From assembly GCA_902728285.1 (NCBI GenBank), contig CACVBU010001188.1, positions 264,969 through 328,968 of the forward strand: DNA of 64,000 bases, in the 5' to 3' direction. The translations under genes were made by a program, and so were the position numbers. Below, piece by piece: positions 57,001-64,000 of the stretch; the first letter of the stretch is position 1; the number at the start of each line of letters is the position of its first letter. Below the pieces are notes generated by a model. That model saw only the letters and a program-made list of their open reading frames with translations. It was not told where the DNA came from and ran no database searches. Source of the DNA: Clytia hemisphaerica. Taxonomy: Eukaryota; Cnidaria; Hydrozoa; Leptothecata; Clytiidae.

Positions 57001-57917
57001 ATCCAAAGACTTCAAAATTTTATTTCATGTTCTTATAAAAAAAAATAACGTGAAAATCTTTACACGAGCATGAATTTGTTGTAAGAATACTGTAAATATT
57101 TCCATGAGTATAGATTCTAATAATACACAATCATTAGGTAATCAGAACTCGTAACAAAAGCATTGATCAAGAACAACCTCAGCCTAGCCTGGAGATCCAT
57201 GCTATGATTTCTTATTCTATATACTGATGGCGAAATATATAGCATGGTATGGGCTGACAGTTTGAATTTCCCATATCATAATAACGGTTGAAAACACAGC
57301 CAATCAAATTCTGTTATTGTTTCACTGGTCACACTTTCTTAAAGAAAGTGCAAGCTCCGAAATTTGGTTTTTATTTTAGTAAGTGAGGACAGCGCTAAAT
57401 TCGAATTTCCCACTGTAATTTTTTTGAGGCCAAAATCGGACTCACAGCTCTGACCCGTCAAGTATTCATCAGATTTTAAAAAAATACGCAGACGGGTTCC
57501 TGTCTAACCTCAGCCTGGCATTGAATAAGTCAATAAGTATTGGAAAAAACAAAAAAACATTGGTATACACGTTTTTTTTTATAAAAACATCCAAAATTTT
57601 TAAAGCCTTGGGATGTTCTTAACTTTTTGAATTTTATGTTCTTATTTTTACTGTTTTTTGAGCATTTTAGTCCATTTTCTTATGAAATTCGGTGTTCTAG
57701 AGTCCGCATAGCCTAAAAATGTTCTTAATTTGTTTTTAACATTTTAGCCATCGAAGCCTTATGTTTTTATACAGTTTGTTAAGACGAAATTGGTGCTAAT
57801 AAGAAAATTTCACTGATATAGAGTATAAATAAAAATGTAATACTTACAACCAGTTATATTTTGAATCTGTGCAATATCTTCATCCTGAAGTTGAATTGTC
57901 GCACAAACTGACCCCAT
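48042..57917 (-). CDS. CHP1: Calcineurin B homologous protein (CHP1-like), eight exons
   Basis: Exons: 57917-57848, 55991-55919, 53375-53301, 52059-51996, 51588-51516, 50004-49943, 48973-48851, 48095-48042; all junctions are GT-AG and phases agree, giving 594 nt, 197 residues (vertebrate CHP1 is about 195). It begins MGSVCA, an N-myristoylation signal. EF1 and EF2 are degenerate, as in the family. RIPELAINPLGERI is a family hallmark. EF3 loop is D125-N136 (last position N instead of E); EF4 loop D166-E177 is canonical (DEDKDGFINFDE). It ends QQKMSIRFLA. CHP1 binds the cytoplasmic juxtamembrane segment of Na+/H+ exchangers, inhibits calcineurin and activates GPAT4; the same is inferred here. 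Reading through the exon 7 donor (AAAAAG|GTTTGT) would give a false C-terminus ending at 48806. The introns are full of MITEs. Confidence 0.95.
48457..48648. mobile_element. TA-flanked foldback element, family T copy 4 (CHP intron 7)
   Basis: CCTTATCGGCGGCC at the left, GGCCGATAAGG at the right, TA borders. The interior is six or more AGTCGGCCCTAATTTT units. Confidence 0.7.
49513..49786. mobile_element. MITE in CHP intron 6
   Basis: GCTGGGCATCCACTGGAAAA and its counterpart TTTTCAGTGGACACCCAGC; further in, CCAGACAGATGTCTGG and CCAGACATATGTCTGG, both near-palindromes. Confidence 0.7.
50837..50985. mobile_element. Short MITE, copy 2 of the GAAGCCATTC family (CHP intron 5)
   Basis: GAAACGAAATGAAGCCATTC .. 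GAATGGCTTCATCTCGTTT, matching 46267-46415. Confidence 0.65.
51610..51995 (-). repeat. Intronic tandem repeat containing copies of the exon 4 splice donor
   Basis: Six units, 64-83 bp apart, each with a version of CAATTCGTCAAGGTAAAG (minus strand; plus-strand TTTACCTTGACGAATTG at about 51649, 51713, 51796, 51863, 51931 and the real site at 51995). The array therefore duplicates the last bases of exon 4 with its donor into intron 4. Confidence 0.75.
53001..53100. mobile_element. 100-bp foldback MITE (CHP intron 3)
   Basis: ACGTTGTTTCAACGTTCATC and GATTAAA-free complement AATGAACGTTGAAACAACGT make nearly the whole element a hairpin; ends CCGGCTGG/CCAGCCGG. Confidence 0.7.
53120..53239. mobile_element. 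TA-flanked foldback element, family T copy 5 (CHP intron 3)
   Basis: CTTTAATCAGGTTGATTTTC .. ATCAGATTAAAG with TA borders, 60 bp from exon 3. Confidence 0.55.
53414..53805 (+). mobile_element. tRNA-derived SINE, with a second tRNA-like head upstream (CHP intron 2)
   Basis: Main head 53521-53592: GACCGTAGCATAAAGGTAGA (A box region), GAGTTCGATCCCC (B box), ending CCGGGTCA, which partly pairs with the start. The body CTTGATGCTCAGCAATTAAG has a relative at 27585-27645. A weaker head (GAGCGTAGAGCATCAAGC .. GGTTTAATCCC) lies at 53420-53472. Not an intact tRNA gene. Confidence 0.65.
53851..54190. mobile_element. TA-flanked foldback element, family T copy 6 (CHP intron 2)
   Basis: CCTTAAAGGAAGAAATTTTG and CAAAATTTCTTCCTTTAAGG with TA borders. 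The interior repeats GGCGGGAATTTAATTTGGCG. Confidence 0.75.
54278..54345. repeat. Dispersed repeat, relative of 25857-25930
   Basis: CTAGCCGTCACCCGGCGTCG followed by AGAGTGTTGTTGAACACATC; opposite orientation to 25857-25930. Confidence 0.5.
54355..54575. repeat. Minisatellite, about 60-bp unit, four copies
   Basis: TGTCCAAATTCACAGCAAAA, TTTCCACGTTTTAAACGCA and TGGAAGAAAA recur in that order four times (CHP intron 2). It happens to keep open frames, but these are a by-product of the repeat. Confidence 0.8.
54688..55138. repeat. Minisatellite, 20-25-bp unit, about 22 copies
   Basis: AGTGAGTCGGTCGGTCTAA repeats head to tail; the last five units are longer and carry GAGGCGGTCGGTCGGTC. The unit shift towards the right end shows two sub-arrays. 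Lies in CHP intron 2. Confidence 0.9.
56050..56335. mobile_element. ACACGCTTTTTTT-ended foldback (CHP intron 1)
   Basis: ACACGCTTTTTTTTTTATAA .. TTCTTATAAAAAAAGCGTGT; interior AAGAATAT words and CATGGAATTTTGCAAC. Confidence 0.6.
56607..57050. mobile_element. ACACG/AAGAACA-family element (CHP intron 1)
   Basis: ACACGTTTTTTATATAAGAA .. GTTCTTATAAAAAAAAATAACGTG. Interior words AAGGCTTCGATGGCCAAAAT and GTTAAGAACA shared with 57570-57785. Confidence 0.6.
57180..57530. repeat. Dispersed repeat, inverted copy of 2507-2775 (CHP intron 1)
   Basis: CAGCCTGGAG/CCTCAGCCTGG at the sides; CACAGCCAATCAAATTCTG and GCGCTAAATTCGAATTTCCC match 2507-2775 in reverse complement. Confidence 0.5.
57570..57785. mobile_element. 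ACACG/AAGAACA-family element (CHP intron 1)
   Basis: ACACGTTTTTTTTTATAAAA, GATGTTCTTAACTTTTTG, TTAGCCATCGAAGCCTTATG; ends about 60 bp before CHP exon 1 in genomic order. Confidence 0.55.
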
Positions 57918-58168
57918 ATTGTCTCAAACTGTTAACGCACTCTTATAGTTATTTTAACTTGACTTTTTTTACTCTAAAATAAGATTGAAATGAAACTGAT
58001 CTCAATGGACTTACATGTTAAACAGAAATCTCCAATTTAAAGGACAAAGCTGAGAATATTGGACAGTGTGAGCTAACATAAACCAAGGTAAAAGTTGAGT
58101 AATAAGAACTAAAAACAAGCTACATGGTAATATCATTTAAAATAGGCTTGGAGGTTTGTTTTATTATA

Positions 58169-58896
58169 GTCGCGCGGCTGAGGTCGAAAAAAGTGGCTAG
58201 AAAATGATTTTCGTGATACACCTCTTAGATTCCACTTTTTTCGATGGAAACTCTCGAATTAGTATATGTAGATTCCAAAATCAAAAAGTTTCCACTATAT
58301 TATCGTGCAAATAACGAGTAAATGGCGATTTTTTGCGTTTCCAGGCAAAATTGCAAGGCCTGGAAATTCATGATTTTTAGGGGGTCTTCAAATTAAAAAA
58401 AGACCTATATCACACGATAGAGCTCTTCAAACTGAGCAAAAAAGTGTATTACACCAAAGTCCCAACTTCTCTAGATCAAAAGTTATGGGCCTATTTGTGG
58501 TCAAAAAGGTGTTTAATTTTGCATAAATTAATGCAGATTGTGGGGAAATTCCCTGTTTTCCATCAGTTTTTCACCACAAATAGGCCCATAACTTTTGATC
58601 TAGAGAAGTTGGGACTTTGGTGTAATACACTTTTTTGCTCAGTTTGAAGAGCTCTATCATGTGATATAAGTCTTTTTTTAATTTGAAGACCCCCCCAAAA
58701 ATCATGAATTTCCAGGCCTTGCAATTGTGCCTGGAAACGCAAAAAATCGCCAATTACTCGTTACTTGCACGATAATATCGTGGAAACTTTTTGATTTTGT
58801 AATCTACACATACTAATTCGCGAGTTTCCGTTGTTTTTTTTGGAATCTAAAAGATGTATCACGAAATGAAACGTTTTTCGACCTCAGCCGCGCGAC
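58169..58896. mobile_element. 728-bp near-perfect hairpin element
   Basis: Left arm 58169-58500 and right arm 58574-58896 are reverse complements with few differences, leaving a 73-bp loop. Ends GTCGCGCGGCTGAGGTCG; TA at both borders. A related single arm is at 23358-23490. No reading frame with coding character. It lies about 250 bp upstream of the CHP start codon. Confidence 0.88.
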
Positions 58897-58898
58897 TA

Positions 58899-59631
58899 TT
58901 ATTAATAAAATAGTAATCGAGCCCATTTTAAAATCTTGAGAATCGATTGTTTTTTTTCATCGATTGATTCTTTTATCGATTGGTTTTTTTTAACAATTTT
59001 AGCTATTGATTGTAATCAATCAATCATTTAAATAGTCAATCGATGAATAAGGAATCAATCAATGGGCATTCCAGCCTCCCTTAAAGTCCTGACTATTGAT
59101 AACTATGCATTAATGTTTCATTGTTTTTGTGCTTCAGTTTTTTTTGTTTTTAATGGTTTCAGTTTTGATTTCAAGCCAACATCTTAGCTTACCTATAGTC
59201 ACAAGAGTTTTTTGCAAAAAGCAAATTAATTTAAAACCTGAAATTTAAAAATGAAACTCTTCCATGTTTCACTTTTTTGCACCAATCCTTCAAAATAAAA
59301 ATATTTAAGTTCCTCTTTTATTCAAAGATCATTTACGACACTTTGTTGACACTTTTTTACCTTTCCATCAGCCATATTGAATTGTATGCAGTGGATGTAA
59401 GTTTACAAAAAGATTATTAAGCCATCAAAGTATCTTATAAAGAAATTACAGGGTCCGCGCCACCGGGGGGGCCGGGGGGCCATGGCCCCTCCACTTTTTT
59501 GAAAAGCAAAATAAAAAATTTCTCTTCACCTAATAATCTTTTTCTTTTCTGTGCGCGTGCCAATATAAACGTTAGAACCTTTCTAAGAGGGGACAGATGG
59601 ACACTTAAATAAGTCTAATTATACTATTTTG
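58899..59631. other. Intergenic stretch between the hairpin and the LTR element
   Basis: Reiterated ATCGATTG words at 58935-59060, then AT-rich DNA; at 59457-59505 a GC-rich word (GCCACCGGGGGGGCC) resembles the start of the 28615 element. No gene. Confidence 0.35.
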
Positions 59632-59792
59632 TGTATATATATTTACCCGTTATATCTTAGGAACGCTACTTGTTACGATTTATCTTATGTTAGGACTCTA
59701 CTCGTTACGATCTAGCGTTTATTATTATACAAGATTTTAGCATATCAACAAGTCACAACATTGTCTCCAGTTATTGAACTCATCCTTATACA
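59632..59792 (+). repeat. Candidate 5' LTR of the Ty3/Gypsy element
   Basis: The right border is set by the primer binding site and ends TATACA. The nearest matching TGTATA start is at 59632, giving about 161 bp. The left border is a guess until the 3' LTR, outside the window, can be compared. Confidence 0.35.
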
Positions 59793-59807
59793 TGGCGCTG
59801 CGAGCAG
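59793..59807 (+). promoter_or_regulatory. Primer binding site, tRNA-Ser-like
   Basis: TGGCGCTGCGAGCAG begins with TGG, the complement of the CCA end, and would pair with a tRNA ending CTGCTCGCAGCGCCA, a form like some animal serine tRNAs. It stands right after a CA-ending LTR and 430 nt before gag. Confidence 0.65.
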
Positions 59808-60236
59808 TTTAATCTTACCTACAACCTTCGATTCCTTGACGCTTGTTTCTTCAACAAACCAAGTCTCGGATCTATCATTCGTTTGTTCAAACGTGAACTA
59901 CTCAAACTGTGTAAGTTATACAAACATTCAAAACAACTTTCACAGACCACTGAAAACTTGTAATTTTACTCGAAGTTATACGATTACACATACACCAAAC
60001 ATATTTGAACTTGCTGCATCATTTTACAGAACATTGTTTACTCAATAATTCTCTTTGTTATCGCAATTATTCACTTTTCGTCGTTTTTGTGAATACTTCG
60101 AACACTCTCGCTTGTTGTTGTTCCTTGGTCACACCGCCATCTTGGATTTACGCCATCGTGGTCACACGCCGATTTGCTCTTCAAAGATTTCCCAGCTTCA
60201 AAAACGCTACATCGCCGTACCCCGCCTTGAATTACA

Positions 60237-61340
60237 ATGTCGAACCCTGAGGACGCCGCCCCGACCCCCGCCCCGACCCCCGCCGGCACCGACGCGACTA
60301 CCGCCGCTTTAGCCATGGTGCTAGAAATGCAAAATCAGCAGAAAGTCATGCAGGAACAATGGACCCAATTCATGTCCCAAGTCCTCCCTACCGTAGCTCT
60401 CAACAACCAAGCACCTGCACCTCCATCTACCAACGAAAGAAACCGATGTTCGAAACCGGACCGGCCGACGATTTCTGCGGATTGCAGTGACAACAAATGG
60501 ATTATCTTCACGGATGCGTGGAGACGATACAAACAAATGACCCACCTTCAAAACATACAGGATATCAGGAATGAACTACGCTCCACCTGCGATTCCAACG
60601 TGAATGAAATGCTTTACAACTTTGTTGGGCCGGACGCCCTCGATAGAGCCAGCGAAGCAGAACTGCTATCACACATCAAATCAGTTGCAGTAAAAACGAT
60701 TCATCCTGAAGTTTACCGACAACAATTCATCTCCATGCGACAAAGTGACAGCGAAACGATCACTCACTTCATCTCCCGCTTAAAATCTCAAGCGATGCTC
60801 TGCAACTTTTCACGTAAATGTGACTGCGATGACCAAAACTGTGAAATATCGTATTCCGAAAACATGATTATGTCGCAAGTCATTGCAGGATTATTGAGCT
60901 CCTCCCATCGCACAAAAATCTTAAGTGAAATGACTTCCATAGAGACACTTACCCAAATGACAGACCGCCTCCTCACACTCGAAGCAACCGCCCAAGCCAC
61001 GGAGCACTTCAAGCCATCATTGCCCGCCCAATCAGATGTAAGTGGCGTCAAATCCGACTACCAACGCAACAAACGTAGTGACTTAAGACAGAAATCACAA
61101 GGCAACAATCGGCCAAACAATCAGGAAGGAGATCGAAAATGCAGAGGATGTGGATATAACCGTCACCCAAAAGGAAGAGAGCAATGCCCAGCACAAGGCA
61201 AAAAATGTAATAACTGTGGAAAACTTAACCATTTCGCTAGTGTTTGCATGAGCAGTAAGACGAACGCCATTCAAGACGCCCCAGAAACATCCGACCAAGC
61301 CGAAACATCCTTCCTAGGTAGCATCACCGAGTCCTTATGA
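60237..61340 (+). CDS. gag: Ty3/Gypsy gag polyprotein
   Basis: 367 residues. A P/A/T-rich start (PAPTPAGTDATTAA) is followed by a helical capsid-type region (DNKWIIFTDAWRRYKQM; YRQQFISMRQSDSETITHFI), then two zinc knuckles near the end: C-x2-C-x4-H-x6-C from residue 302 and a canonical C-x2-C-x4-H-x4-C (CNNCGKLNHFASVC) from residue 324. The layout is that of Ty3/Gypsy gag in invertebrates. It ends in TGA immediately followed by CTA, with pol continuing in the same frame. Confidence 0.9.
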   Translation: MSNPEDAAPTPAPTPAGTDATTAALAMVLEMQNQQKVMQEQWTQFMSQVLPTVALNNQAPAPPSTNERNRCSKPDRPTISADCSDNKWIIFTDAWRRYKQMTHLQNIQDIRNELRSTCDSNVNEMLYNFVGPDALDRASEAELLSHIKSVAVKTIHPEVYRQQFISMRQSDSETITHFISRLKSQAMLCNFSRKCDCDDQNCEISYSENMIMSQVIAGLLSSSHRTKILSEMTSIETLTQMTDRLLTLEATAQATEHFKPSLPAQSDVSGVKSDYQRNKRSDLRQKSQGNNRPNNQEGDRKCRGCGYNRHPKGREQCPAQGKKCNNCGKLNHFASVCMSSKTNAIQDAPETSDQAETSFLGSITESL

Positions 61341-61343
61341 CTA
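61338..61343 (+). promoter_or_regulatory. UGA-CUA stop context, candidate translational readthrough site
   Basis: Gag ends TTA-TGA-CTA. Gag and pol share one frame and this is the only stop between them. UGA followed by CUA is an established readthrough-promoting context in animal and viral mRNAs. Whether suppression occurs here is inference. Confidence 0.6.
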
Positions 61344-64000
61344 GATGGCGTACCTCACGGACAATGGGAAAATAATAAATTCATCGAACAAAAGCCATCC
61401 CCACAGCCAACAGTAAATATCTCTATTTCACTCAACCCATCTGCACATCAGAAACTTTGTAAATCGTTTTCTTTGAATAAACTTCAACCTACCAAAGTTA
61501 GCGCCATCGCTGATACTGGCGCTCAAACATGTACAGCGGGAATAGAACTGCTTTCGCAATTAAATTGCAGTAAAAACGCTTTGATAAAAACTCGACATCG
61601 TCTCCGCGCTGTGAATAATAACGACATCAGTATTAAAGGCGCAATCATTGCTGACATCACCGTCGGCACATCGACCACCACAGAAATTGTTTACTTATGT
61701 GACAAAGTTAAAGGATTTTTTCTATCAAAAACAGCACTGAAAAACTTGAACATCGTACACTCTACTTTCCCGGAGCAGATTGTAACCAGCCAATTGAATG
61801 CAACAGACTCACCAGACGACTCCGTTGCCGAGTGCGGATGCTCACGTCGTTCACCATGTCCACCCATACCTGACACGATTCCGTTCCCAGCGACACCAGA
61901 GTATACAGAACAATTAGAGGTTTGGATAAAAACGTACTTTTCGAGTAGTGCATTTAACACTTGCAAACATCAAAAGCTACAAGTGATGACAGGCGAACCG
62001 CTAAAAATCCAATTTCGTGAGGACGAAAATCCCGTTTCCGTTCATAAACCGATACCAGTACCACATCACTGGAAAGAATCCGTCAAAGGCCAACTCGATC
62101 AAGATGTTAACTTGGGGATAGTCGAACCAATCCCCACTGGGACACCTACAAACTGGTGTTCTCGGATGATTACCGTTCCCAAGAAAGACGGCACACCCCG
62201 CCGAACAGTAGATTTGCAAAATTTAAACGCATCTACCAAACGAGAAACTCATTACAGCCAATCACCCTTCAACATCGTAAGCGTAGTTCCACCGCAAACC
62301 AAAAAGACAACCCTCGACGCCTGGAACGGATACCACAGCGTTCCATTAGCCAACGACGCAAAGGAAGCAACGACATTCATCACCGAATGGGGCAGATACC
62401 GCTACCTCCGTGCACCACAAGGATTCCATGGATCTGGAGACGGGTATACGAAACGCTTTGACGATATAACAAATGACTTTCCCCGTGTCCAACGTTGTGT
62501 AGACGACTCGATCCTTTGGGACTCTGACATCGCAACAGCATTTTGGCACACAATGAACTACATTAAACTATGTGCCGACAACGGGATAGTGTTTAACCCC
62601 GAGAAATTTCAATTCGCGAAAGACACCGTTGAATTCGCTGGTTTTGTTATCACACCACACGGTTACAAACCAAACCAAAAGATCTTAGAAGGCATTAAAA
62701 ACTTTCCATCGCCAACCAACATCACCGGTGTTCGATCATGGTTCGGCTTAGTAAACCAAGTTTCCTACGCCTTCGCACAGGCACCCGTCATGACTCCGTT
62801 CAGAGAACTCTTGAAACATGATGGAAAATTCTATTGGGATGAGACGTTAGAGCGCGTATTTCAAGAATCGAAACAAAAGATCCTCGACAGCATCGATGAA
62901 GGCGTTCGCTCTTTCGAGATAAACCGACAAACCTGCATCACAACCGATTGGAGCAAGACTGGTATCGGCTTCACCCTTCTCCAAAAACATTGTTCGTGTC
63001 CTTCAATTAAGCCAACGTGCGGAGAAAACCACTGGAAAACATGCTACGCTGGTTCTCGCTTCACATCCCCCGCAGAGAGCGGATACGCACCAGTCGAAGG
63101 CGAAGCACTCGCTTTACTGTTCGCCTTACAATCCTGCCGAATGTTTGTAATGGGATGCCCTAACCTTATTATCGCCGTCGACCACGAGTCTCTGGTACCA
63201 ATATTTAACAAAAGAGAATTGTTCGAGCTAAAAAACCCAAGACTGTTAGACATCAGAGAAAAGACTCTAATGTATAACTTCCAAGTAATCCACATCCCGG
63301 GCAAGAAAAACGTAGGTGCAAACTTCATGTCCCGGATACCGCTTTCACCACCGTCAAACACCTCTGATAAGATCGAGGCTGCTATCTCGGCTTCTATCCA
63401 CCTCCGTTTCAACCAAAGCAACTCGTGTTCCCTTGAGGACATCTCACGCAAAGCCTCTGAAGACCCCGAGTACATAGATCTCCACCGTACAATTCTCGAG
63501 GGGTTTCCAACCAACAAGGAAACTTTACCACAACACATCTTACCCTACTGGAAATTGAAAAATGACTTATATTGTGTAGACAATCTAATTATGCTTGACG
63601 ATCGCGTCCTGATACCACGCGCTCTTCGACGTACCCTACTAGAAGAGTTACACATCGGACACCAAGGCGTCAGCGCAATGAGAGAAAACGCAAAGAGACG
63701 ATTCTTTTGGCCACAAATGAGCTCACACATACAAAATCACAGGAATCAATGCACCCGATGCAACCAAATCGCACCCTCAAATCGCAAAGATACACCGGAA
63801 GTCCCCGATCCGCCGATTTATCCATTCCAACAGACTGTTGCTGACCTCTTTCACATGGCAGGACGCCTGTATATCGTTTATGCAGATCGCTTCTCCGGTT
63901 GGCCAGAGGTCGCCTCAACCAAACCTGATGCTACAGCTACCACGGTTATTAACATTCTCCGAAGATATTTCACGAATTTTGGCGTCCCCGAAGAACTGTC
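61341..64000 (+). CDS. pol: Ty3/Gypsy pol (protease, RT, RNase H, integrase), runs off the right edge
   Basis: Open in gag's frame for 886 codons with no ATG near its start. Order: aspartic protease (ADTGAQT at 61509-61529); reverse transcriptase (PVSVHKPIPVPHHW, VPKKDGTPRRTVDLQNLN, then catalytic CVDD at 62496-62507 instead of the usual Y/F-x-DD); RNase H (TTDWSKTGIG, EGEALALLFAL, AVDHESL); integrase zinc-binding H-H-C-C (LHIGHQGV .. QCTRC, about 63645-63765) and the start of the catalytic core (ADLFHMAG, YADRFSGWPE). The rest of the integrase and the 3' LTR lie outside the window. The frame shows no decay, so the copy is young or active. Order RT-RNase H-integrase is Ty3/Gypsy, not Copia. 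Confidence 0.92.

Noticed and set aside
59761-60048. 95-codon plus-strand frame ahead of gag
   Set aside because: It covers the primer binding site and leader of the LTR element; different frame from gag and no gag-like motif.
63044-63538. 164-codon minus-strand frame
   Set aside because: Antisense shadow of pol, whose plus-strand frame shows RNase H and integrase motifs in order.

Overview
The window looks like nuclear DNA of a marine invertebrate animal, most likely a cnidarian or another early-branching metazoan; the species cannot be named from the sequence alone. It is AT-rich, has spliceosomal introns with GT-AG borders, and is dominated by mobile DNA: four LINE families, a Ty3/Gypsy element, a PIF/Harbinger element, tRNA-derived SINEs and dozens of short foldback elements. 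No prokaryotic gene organisation, rRNA or CRISPR array is seen. Only four host loci could be supported. Layout: (1) 1-6.2 kb, minus strand: two tandem paralogues of a Mab-21/cGAS-like nucleotidyltransferase. Each has one short first exon carrying the G-S and E-x-D catalytic motifs and one long second exon carrying the third aspartate and the Mab-21 C-terminal fold. Copy A runs off the left edge. Copy B is complete (617 residues) and ends in a tail of 22-residue charged repeats. (2) 6.3-12.6 kb: intergenic DNA packed with foldback elements. (3) 12.6-21.3 kb, minus strand: a two-ORF CR1/L2/Jockey-group LINE (LINE-A) whose ORF1 is split by a one-ORF LINE (LINE-B) with an exact 10-bp target duplication and a (GAT)n tail. 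(4) 21.4-31 kb: foldback elements, a tRNA-like SINE head, a 1.5-unit tandem element with two type I hammerhead ribozymes 267 bp apart (retrozyme-like, 25.1-25.5 kb), and a PIF/Harbinger element with a truncated transposase. (5) 31-36 kb: a small secreted cysteine-rich protein gene, probably with a 5' UTR intron. (6) 36-48 kb: two oppositely oriented copies of a LINE ORF1 with a PHD-like finger, a LINE 3' fragment, a SINE and many foldback elements. (7) 48.0-57.9 kb, minus strand: a complete eight-exon gene for calcineurin B homologous protein (CHP1-like, 197 residues), assembled exon by exon; its introns hold MITEs, a SINE and three minisatellites. (8) 58.2-58.9 kb: a 728-bp near-perfect hairpin element. 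(9) 59.6 kb to the right edge, plus strand: a Ty3/Gypsy retrotransposon with a tRNA-Ser-like primer binding site, gag, and an open pol in the same frame after a UGA stop in a UGA-CUA context. The most noteworthy items are the tandem hammerhead element, the cGLR-like gene pair with its repeat tail, and the readthrough-type gag/pol junction. The cGLR-like genes and the CHP gene are ordinary host genes in a repeat-rich neighbourhood; no functional link between them is evident from the sequence. All functional statements rest on motif recognition by eye; no database search was run.
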